Origin: Clostridia bacterium
GTDB lineage: Bacteria > Bacillota > Clostridia > Christensenellales > Aristaeellaceae
Length of the DNA stretch: 63,431 nucleotides
Assembly: GCA_017429695.1 (NCBI GenBank)
Contig: JAFROK010000056.1
Coordinates: 1-63,431, forward strand
Direction: 5' to 3'
The notes beneath the pieces were generated by a model. That model searched no databases and was not told the DNA's origin. It saw nothing but the letters and a program-made list of their open reading frames with translations. Numbering within the stretch: position 1 is the stretch's first letter; each line of letters opens with the position of its first letter. Both the position numbers and the translations under genes were made by a program. Positions 35,132 to 45,200 of this stretch are shown here, piece after piece.

Positions 35132-35978
35132 ATCCTTTTCCGATGATTTCGGTGCTGGAGGTAATGATCAGGAAGGCGGAAGGATCGTTCTTTCGGATAA
35201 AGTTGCGCAGGAGCACCGCCTCGTGGCGGGAAACAACGGTCAGCAGGATCGTTTTCCCTTCGTGGGAATAGACGCCCTCGCCGTGGAGCTGGGTGGCGCC
35301 CCGGTGCAGGGTGCCGGTGATGAAGTCCTCAATCGGCTGCGGGGCGGAAGTGATGATCTGGAAGCATTTTTTGATCATCAGGTTGTCCATGACCACATCC
35401 ATGAACAGGGACTTGATAATCAGGCCCAGGACGGAAAAAAGCCCGGTTTCCATGCCGAAGGCAAAACAGGCGGAGACGGTGATGATGATATCACTGCACA
35501 AAAGGGCGATGCCGATATTCAGGGAGGTATACTTCCGGAGAATCATGGCAATGATATCCGTTCCGCCGGAGGAGGCGTCCAGGTTGAACAGGATCGCGGA
35601 ACCGACAGCCGGCAGGCCGACGGCGAACATGAGCTCCACCAGCGGCTGGGAGGTCATCGGCTGATCCATCGGAACGATGGCTTCCAGCAGCTGCAGCGTA
35701 CCGGACATCAGCAGGGAGGCATAGACCGTTCGGATGCCGAAGGATTTGCCGAAAACCGCAAAGCCGATAATCAGCAGGACCACGTTGATGATGGTGACCA
35801 GCGTGCCCGGGGTAATGGATGGAATATAGTGGCCCAGAACGATAGCGATGCCGGTGACGCCGCCGGTGGAAAAATGATTCGGGAATTTGAAGAAATAGAC
35901 ACCGACGGTCAGGATCAGGATACCGGCGGTGATGAGCAGCCATTCGCGGAGGGGGTTCTGTTTCTTTTCTGATGCCAT
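35115..35978 (-). CDS. YitT family membrane protein (DUF161/DUF2179)
   Basis: 287 residues. Five to six transmembrane helices in the first 200 residues (motif 'FKFPNHFSTGGVTGIAIVLGHYIP' and 'LNLDASSGGTDIIAMIL') followed by a cytoplasmic DUF2179 domain ('HRGATQLHGEGVYSHEGKTILLTVVSRHE...FLIITSSTEIIGKGF'). YitT proteins are widespread in Firmicutes; their transport role is not established. The AAGAAGG SD precedes the ATG. It is flanked by a period-7 repeat upstream and is convergent with the cyclase gene. Confidence 0.9.
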   Translation of the reverse strand: MASEKKQNPLREWLLITAGILILTVGVYFFKFPNHFSTGGVTGIAIVLGHYIPSITPGTLVTIINVVLLIIGFAVFGKSFGIRTVYASLLMSGTLQLLEAIVPMDQPMTSQPLVELMFAVGLPAVGSAILFNLDASSGGTDIIAMILRKYTSLNIGIALLCSDIIITVSACFAFGMETGLFSVLGLIIKSLFMDVVMDNLMIKKCFQIITSAPQPIEDFITGTLHRGATQLHGEGVYSHEGKTILLTVVSRHEAVLLRNFIRKNDPSAFLIITSSTEIIGKGFRGVN

Positions 35979-35997
35979 TTTCGGGACCTTCTTCAGA

Positions 35998-36025
35998 TTA
36001 GTGATAGGTGGTTAGTGGTCAGTGA
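35998..36025. repeat. Period-7 intergenic repeat (copy 4)
   Basis: Four heptamers: TTAGTGA, TAGGTGG, TTAGTGG, TCAGTGA. It lies in the divergent gap between yitT and the giant adhesin. Confidence 0.75.
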
Positions 36026-36143
36026 TTTGCTTTCCTGTTTCCGGTGATCAGTTTATTACGGTTTCGGGAATAAGTAAAGGGTCGGATAATTGACAGTAAA
36101 AATATTACAGATGGGTTAAATAAATCATATATTTTGATGACAA

Positions 36144-36174
36144 TTCACATAAAAAATACGATATCTGGTATAAT
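36144..36174 (+). promoter_or_regulatory. Adhesin promoter with extended -10
   Basis: TATAAT at 36169-36174 preceded by TGG (extended -10); the best -35 is TTCACA at 36144-36149 with a long 19-base spacer. The 250-base gap is AT-rich and also has TTGACA at 36090-36095 without an obvious -10. Confidence 0.65.
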
Positions 36175-36230
36175 ACAATGATTTTGTATACCAAATCCCT
36201 GGGGAATCTGAATGACCGGAGGGAACCGAT

Positions 36231-39200
36231 ATGAACCTGCTTCACCTGATCAGGAAAAAATGGATCATCGTGATCCTGCTGGCGCTGTGCGCAATGGCAA
36301 TCCTGCTGCCCGCTTCTTCGCTGGCGGACGGAAAAGGCGCGACATTCAGCGGGGACGGATGGTACGGAGCGGTCGGCGATGTGGATATTTCCTCATTTGA
36401 GGTCATTCCGGAGTTCAAGCTGGACGTCGAAACCAAATGGAAAGTGATTCCGGTGGGCGTCAGCCTCAAAATGAACTTTACGATCCGGATCGGCGTAAAG
36501 GGCAATTTTGACGTGACTTTTGAAAAGGCCAACCTGCCGGAAAGCACCACGCTCGCCACGAAAATCATTGCCCAGCGGGGCGACCTGTATCAGTACAAGC
36601 TGGGAGATACCCTGTTTGACAATATTCCGAATGTCGGGCTGGTCGGGCTCGATATGAACATGACCATGCTGGGAGGCGCCACCCAGCCGGCCCGGGTGAA
36701 AGGCTCGTTTACAAATTACATTCAGCTGAAGGTCGGAACAGACGGTGCCAGCGCGGACCAGAAAGCGGATTTCACGTTCCATTCCATCGAACCGGAAGCG
36801 GCGAACAAAAGAACGGTGGTTTTCATCGGCGCCAATGTGGCTGAGAAATTCGAAGCAGGTAAAGTCGGCTGGAAACGGTTTTCCTTCGGACCGTTCCTGA
36901 CCGTCGATATGAACTTCATGTCGGGCGGACAGGCGGAAGCGGTGCTGCAGAAAGACGAATGGGGAACATCCGGCGAGGCCTATTATGTTCCGCAGGCCGG
37001 CGGCGATCCGGAACCGGACAGCCTCCATATCTGCACAGAAAACGGAAAGGACGGATGCGTTTCCGGCCAGACCGCGACGATTGAAAATCTCGGGGGCACG
37101 GTTTCGGCACACCTGACGGCACTCGGATTTACCGTTCTCAACAAGGACTGGAGCCTCGGGAACCGCTACATAAAGCGGAATATCCGGGATTTTGTCCAGT
37201 CGCTGACATACGGGGACGGCCTGAAATACAAAAGCGAATGCGATCATATGCTCTACCGGGTGCCGGTCCAGGTGTGGGCGGATTATGCGCATACCGTTGC
37301 CCTGCCTGATGTGCTGATCGGGGTGCCGGGCGTCAGCAGTGAAAACCGGTCGGACGTGGTGAAAACCGGCACGGCAGCCCGGGATGACGCCGTGAGCGAA
37401 GCAGATTTACAACGCTTTTTCCGGGGCTATACCGGATCCAACCCCTACCTGGTAACCCTGTATCCCGGGGATGTGCCGGAAGAGAATGGCAAAGGACGGT
37501 ACAATCTTTACCTGCCCTGGAAGAACGGAAAATACAGCATTGCCACCGACAACTCCGAAAGTGCCGAATACCGGGGCATGGAGGGCAGCGCGCTCCAGCC
37601 GTCCGACATGAAGCGCGGCGCGAACGAAACGGTGCATATCGTGCTGGATTCCGACCAGATGGTTTCCGTTTCTGTAGACAAGAAGTGGCACATTGATTTT
37701 GAGGACAAGGACCGTCCGGACCATGTGGACGTGCTCCTGCAGAAGTGCTCCTATAACGAGACGATGCAGAGCGAATATTTCCGCTGGACCGGCGTGGAAA
37801 AAGCCACCCTGAACGAAGCAAACGGCTGGAAGTATACTTTCAGTGACCTGCCGCAGTACGAAATGGACAGCCAGGGTAAAATGCGGGAAATCAAATACCG
37901 GGTGCGTGAACTGCGTCCGGAGGAGTCGGGCGACGCGATTGCGGACGCGGTCTACATGGCGGAAGCCAATACAATCCAGGTGGCCCAGGGGATCCTGGGC
38001 ATTGACATGGGTGCATATGCCAAAGACAGCCTGCGCGTGGTGAGCGACAAGAAGGACCTGGACAATATCAATATCGCCGGCGCGATCAGGGACGCCGTTT
38101 CTTTGGACGGCCTCTGGAAAATCTGCCAGGATCCGTCGGATTACCTGGATACCTTCGGCAAGAAGATTAAGGAAGTTGACCCGACGGTGGTTTATCCGGT
38201 TGAGGAATATACGTCTGTTACCGGGGAAACCGTTGAAAAACACAACACCAAATACCGGGTGGAGTACAAGACCGAGGAAGGCACGGAAACCCGGCAGGAC
38301 GACAAAATCGTCAAGACCATCCGGACGACCATCAGTAACACGGCCATCCTGGAAATGTCCCTGTACAAGCGGTGGCTGATGTTCGGTGACGCGGAAAAGC
38401 CGGAGGAAGTCTACCTGGCGCTTTGCTACCGGGTGAAGGAAGATTACCGGGATGCGATTCCCGATCCGTCCGGCATGGTGGAAAAGTTCGGCGGGACCTG
38501 GATTCCGGTGCTGAAGCCCCTGGAAGGAAAGAAGATCAACATCCTGGAAGCGCTGGGCCTGGATATTCTTTCACAGTTTGACATTTCAAGCCTGGCGGAC
38601 GTTCCGTTTGCGATTACGAAGGTGGAAGCGCCGAAGGAAGACGATAATCCGCTGACCGCCTGGAACGCGAAGTTCGTTGTGAAAAAATACGACTACCTGG
38701 GCATCGAAGGAATTCCGGTGGAATTCGAAGCGGCGGAATTCTCCAGCGTGATCCTGCAGGACGCGGTGAAGCTGGCAACCGGGTTTGACCTGCCAATTTC
38801 CACTTCCATTATCGATTTCTTCAAGGGAAAACCGTACATCACCGTTCCCGGGAAAATGTACTGCCTCCCGGTGATCGACAACGACTGGGAACTGACCGGC
38901 AACGTGATCAACACCTGGTATGACGGAAGCACCGACAACGAAAACACAACGGCCGTCGGCGGCACCAAGTACTGGGCCAACGACAAAGAGGAGGACCGTC
39001 CGGATACGCTGGATATTACGGTTACCGGAATACCGGCCGGCGGCGCTGGAACTTCCTTCAGCAAGGTCATTACGCTGAAAAAGGCCGATTATAAAGGACT
39101 CAGCGACTGGCCGTGGGCCCTGAAGAGCTCCGATGCGGACGTGAAGGCCTGGCTGGCAGCGAACGGCCTGCCTGAGGATTCGGACCTGAACGGCGGGCAG

Positions 39201-42200
39201 TTCATCTGGACGGTATCTGAAACGGTGCCTGCCGGATATTCCGGCGCTTCAGACGGAACCAACCTGGTCAACACCAGGGGCGACAGTCCGAAGATCCGGA
39301 TTGTCAAGAAGTTTGCGGATATGATTCCCACAACGGAAGCGGCAAACTGTGCATTCGACCTGTATATCACCGATCCAGACGGGAACAGGACCCACCTGAA
39401 ACAGGTGACGGGCGACGCGGCCCGCGGTGCGGAAGGAACGATCACATACACCTGTCCGGATACCACGCTGCCCATTGCCGGAAAAGATATCAGCAGGTTC
39501 AAAGTAACGGAGGAACCGGTTGACACCGGTTCGGAATTCGCCTGGGCATACCAGGTATCCGGCCCCGTCATCACGACGGAAGGCGGCAGCCCGGTGTATA
39601 TCTTCACCGTTACCAACCGCTACCGGAAGAGCACGGCTGAGGTGACCGTCCGGAAGGAATGGCAGAACGACGACGAATCCGGCCGGCCGGCCAGCCTGGA
39701 CGTGGCGCTGAAGCAGGACGGCAAAGTCATCCGGACGCTTACCCTGACGAAAGCTTCCGGCTGGGAAACCAGGGTAGCGGATCTGCCGGCAGTTGATACG
39801 TCCACGGGGAAAGCTATTTCCTACAGCGTCAGCGAAGTGAACGTGCCGGAAGGCTATGCCTGCACCGGCATGAAGGTATCCTCCGGCAGGGAAGGCAGCG
39901 TGACGAAGGTCCTGATTACGGTGACCAACGAAGCGGCCGGCAGCGGCAGTTTCGTGACCCTGGAAGGCACCAAGACCTGGGATGACAAGGATTCTGCCAA
40001 CCGGCCCGGGAAGCTGATGATCTCCGTGGCGCAGAAAGGCGGACGGATCGTCGGGCAGCCGTTGGAAACAAACGCCGGAAAAGGCTGGAAGTGGCGGTTT
40101 ACGAACCTGCCCCGTTACGACGCAGATGGAAATGAAATTGAATACCAGGTTTTCGAAAATATGGACAGCGGCTCTGCCTACAATGTGAATTACCATACGC
40201 CTGTCTTCAATGAAGCCGCGAAGACATGGACCGCGGATATCACCAACAGCACGGAGACGGTCAATATCGGCGTGCGCAAGGTGTGGCAGGATGAAAACAA
40301 CCGCTACGGCAAACGGCCGGAACAGGTGATGGTATACCTGCTCCGGTATACCAAGGACTCGGATGGAAACATCATCGATTTCGAAGCTGTTGACGTGGCA
40401 GTGCTGGACGAAGCCTGCGGCTGGGACCACAACTTCAGGGGCCTGCCGAAGACGGACGGCAAAGGAAACACATATGCCTACTTTATCGACGAAGATCCGG
40501 CGAACGGATACGATTCCGCGCTCAGCCCGGAAGAACCCATTACCGAAGGCGGATTTACCCTGACCAACACACTGACGGAAAAATATGTCAACATCCGGGT
40601 GAAGAAAACCTGGGAAGGGGATGATGCGGTTCAGCAGGCACGGCCGGTGTATGTGACCGTACGGCTGACCCGGATCATGGACGGGAAAGAAGTGCCGGTG
40701 GCTGAAACCGGTGAAGACGGGCAGGAACACCAGGCGATCCTGATCCTGCGGGCCGCGGACAACTGGGAAGGCGTATTCAGGGGCCTGCCTGCGTCAGATG
40801 AAAACGGGAAGCCCATCACCTATTCCGTGGACGAAGACCCGGTGAGCGGATACAGCGATGAGACGGTCAGCGGCGACCAGGAACATGGATTTGTGATTAC
40901 CAACAAATTCGATAACCAGATCATCATCCGGGTGAATAAAGTATGGGACGACGCCGGACTGGCGGATGTGAAGCATCCGGAATCCATCGGGTATGAAGTG
41001 ACCGCGGCGGGCGGAACAGCCAGAATCGGCACCCTTGACGGGGACAGCGCATGGACTGATGAATTCAAGGCGGACAAATTTGACAGCCAGAAGCAGATCA
41101 TCAACTACCAGATCCGGGAAACCACAGACCTTTCAGGAGACTATGCGGTCAGCTGCACGAAGCAGGAATCCGACACGGGAATCGTATTCACCATTACGAA
41201 CCGCCGGCTCTACCGGGACCTGACGATTACCAAGGTATGGGATGACCATTCCGACCTGCTGAAAAACCGTCCCGCAGACGGTGCCGTTGAAATTGACGTG
41301 TACGCCGACGCTGCAAAGCTCACGGGCGAAGGATTCCCGGTGCGCATTGTGACGGAGGCCGGAAAGAACGAAGGGTCCGTAACGGTGCGGCTGCCCATCC
41401 GGGACGAAAACGGCAACGTGATCCCCTATTTCGTGGAGGAAAGCACGAAGCTGAAAGGCTATACGGCATCCGTCAGCGGCAGCATGACCCAGGGCTATAC
41501 CGTGACCAATACCCTGGAAAGAACGGATATCACCGTGAAAAAACGGTGGGACGACGATCAGAACGCCGCCGGCATGCGGCCGGAAAGCGTCAATATCCGG
41601 CTGGAAGCGGCCAGCGGCGGGGAAAAGACCACCATCGATACAGTGCGGCTTAACGAGGATAACGGATGGACATATACCTTTACCGACAAGGGTACCTGGA
41701 TGAACGGCGAGCCGTGCACCTATACGGTGGAAGAGGACCCGGTAAACGGCTATTCCCCGACGATGACCGAAAAGCAGCAATATGATTTTGTGATCACGAA
41801 TGAAGCGGGCCGGAAGGAAATGACCATTACCAAGGTATGGGGAACCGGATATATCGGAAACACCTATACGGACGGCAGCCAGAAGATTCCGGACAGCGTG
41901 ACGATTGAGATCCTGCGCAGGGTTAAGGGCGAGGAATCCTATACGCCTTTCCAGAAGGTGACGATGACGGAAGGGGACCTGCTGAAGGGTTCAGATGGAA
42001 AACCGATCCTGTCGGTGCATGAGCACTACCAGTGGCAGGTTCGCTGTGCAGTACAGGAATACAATGAAAAAGGCGAAAAATACGAATACACCGTGCGGGA
42101 GCCGAAGCTTCCGGACGGCGGCAGCGCCCAGGTAAGGCGCAATGGCCCGTATGACTTCAGCGTGGTGAACCAGATCGGCAAACGGAACAGCAACTATATC

Positions 42201-45200
42201 CTGGTGAACGTGGTATGGGAGGATATGGAGAACCGCTACAACCTGCGGCCCACATTCGTGACACCTGATATCATCTTTATGGACAAGGCAGGGGACGATC
42301 ACCTGTCGGTGGACGAAAGTGAAGAATGGCGCGCGGTTTATGAAACGGAGCGGAAGGTAGCCGGCGTTGCCGCGGATACGGTGAAGCAGTATTCCAGCCG
42401 CGTCGTTCAGGAAGACGAAAAGGTATATACGATTTACTACACCCTGACGCCGCCGGAAATGACCAACCTGATTGTGACCAAGGTATGGAACGACGGGGGA
42501 GACGCAAACCACAGGCGGCCGGAAAGCATCACCGTGGGGCTGTACCGGCAGGCTTCAAACGAAAAAGCGGCGCAGCTGATCCGGACCCACAAACTGACAG
42601 AAGAGGATCAGTGGACGTATATCTTTGAGGACCTGCTGACCCGGGAAGCGGGCGACAGCGAAAGCCGGTATACGTATTCCGTTCAGGAACTGAACGTACC
42701 GGACGGATATACCGCTGAGGTCAAAGCCGGAAAGGAATCCACCAGCCAGCAGGGCAATACTTACCGGAGCTGGACGATTACCGATACCTTCCCGCTGACT
42801 GAAGTCACGGTGACCAAGGAATGGGATGACAGCGGCGTGGCTGAATATACAAGGCCCGAAGCTGTTGAAATCCGGCTCCTGGCGGACGGGGAGATGTGGG
42901 ATCGTTACGTTTTGACCGAGGACGAAAAATGGACCTGTACGTTCCGGAATCTCCCGAAACTGCGGAATGACGGAACCGAAATTGAATATACCGTGGCCGA
43001 AAACCGGATTCCCGGTTATGAGGAACCGGTGATCAGCGGCAGTGCGAAGGACGGTTTCACTGTGAAAAACACGGCGGATGTGCAGGACATCACCGTAACG
43101 AAAGTATGGGAAGACAACGGTGATAAGTGGCAGGCGCGTCCGGAAAGCGTGAAGATCACCCTGAAGGGCGACGGCACTGAGATGGGGAGCTTTGAAGCCA
43201 AAGACGGGCAGCTGAAGCACACCTTTACGGATCTGCCGGTCTGCCGGCCGGACGGAAGCGAGATCCGCTACAGCGTGGAAGAGGAAACGGTTCCCGACGG
43301 CTACAAGGTGGATTATTCCGGCTCTGCGGAAGCCGGGTTCACGGTGACCAACCGCTACGCGCTGACGGATATCACGGTGACAAAAGTATGGGACGATGAG
43401 GATGAGAACGGCCAGGTTTCCCAGTACAGGCCGGCTGAAATAACCGTATACCTGCTGTCCGACGCGAAGACAGAAGGACAGATGGAACAGGTGATGAACG
43501 GTACGGAACCCCTCAGCCTGACGATCCGGGCGGATGCCGGCGGCAGCTGGAAAGGCGCCTTTAAGGACGTACCGGTCTATGCCAAAGGAAACCGGCTGAT
43601 CGAATACAGCCTGGAGGAAGACGAAAAAGGACTCGGGCAGTATGCTGAGCCGATGATTATGGGCACGGGATACGATTTCACGGTCTTCAACTGGCTGCTG
43701 AATGAACAGACCGTCATCATTGTTGACAAGGAATGGGTGCGGGATGATGCGGGCGACCGTCCGGAATCCGTGGCGTTTAAGCTGCTGCAGAATGGCGGAG
43801 ATTTTATTAACGAAACAATTTCGGCCAATCCGGTGATTACGGACGACCTGAAGAGCCTGTCAAAGCCGTGGCGTACGGTGATCATTGCCAACCGTTATGA
43901 CAACGACGGGGAGATCTATGACTACAGCGTCCAGGAAACGCCGGTGAACGGATATGTGACGAAGGTGGTTGAAAATTCGGACGACGGAGAAGGATCCTGG
44001 CATCACTTTACCATCACCAATACCGCCAAATCGGCCCCGGTGACCATTACGGGCACCAAGACGCTGACCGGCCGCGAAAAGACGGACGAAGATGTGTTTG
44101 CCTTCGGCCTGTATGATGAGGCAGGCAATGAAATTGCCACGGCTGAAAGCGACCGGAACGGCCGGTTCAGCTTCCCGGAATTCAGGCGGTTTACCGAAGC
44201 AGATGCCGGCAGGACCTTCACCTATACCCTGAAGGAAATCAGCGAAGCTGAAAACGGCATCATTCCTGATCCGACCGTATATACCATCACCGTTACGGTG
44301 ACGGCGGACAGCGACGGATTCGTGACAGCGGCGCTGAGCGAAAACGCGGAGAAATTGACCTTCACCAACCGGTATGAAGCCAAAGGATCGGTCACATTTG
44401 CGGGAACCAAGACCATTGCCGGCCGCGAACGGAACGACAGCGATATCTATTCCTATGAGATTACCGAACCGGATACCGGTAAAACCTGGACGGTGAAGAA
44501 CGATACGGCCGGAAAGATCCTTTATCCGGAGATATCCTATGTGCTGAATGACAAAACAAACGATACGGGCCTGCATACTTACGAGGTGCGGGAACTTGCC
44601 ACCGGCCGGGATGACGTTATGAAGGACGAGACCGTCTATACGGTGACGGTGAACGTAACGGATGACGGCGAAGGCCGCCTGAAGGCGGAGGCAGGCGAAA
44701 ACGCCGCGAAACTGGACTTTACCAATGAAGCCGGGTCCAGCGTGACGGTCACATTTGCCGGAACGAAGCGCGTGATCGGCCGGGAAATGGACGACGAGGA
44801 TATCTATATCTTTGATGTTTCGGAGGTCGGTACGGAGAACCGGTGGACCGTACAGAACGATGCCCAGGGCAAAATCCTGTATCCGGAGATCACTTATTTC
44901 ATGGGCGTTACACAGGATGATACCGGGATCCATACCTACAAAATCCGGGAAGATGACACAGATGAGGATGGCGTGACCATTGACCGGACCGTATATACCG
45001 TGCGGGTGGAAGTGGCGCCGGACGAAACCGGAAAGCTGCAGGCGAAGGTCAGCAACAACGCCGACGCCCTGGACTTCGTCAACACATACGGCGTTTCGAC
45101 CAGCGTCACCTTCCGCGGCACCAAGACGGTGACCGGACGCGACTGGGCGGAGGATGACATCTATACGTTCGAAGTGTCCGAGGCCGGCACGGAGAACAAA

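Noticed and set aside
21584-36230. c-di-GMP riboswitch (GEMM) in front of the GGDEF/EAL genes or adhesin
   Set aside because: I looked for the conserved GACGCAAAGC-type core in the intergenic gaps and did not see it.
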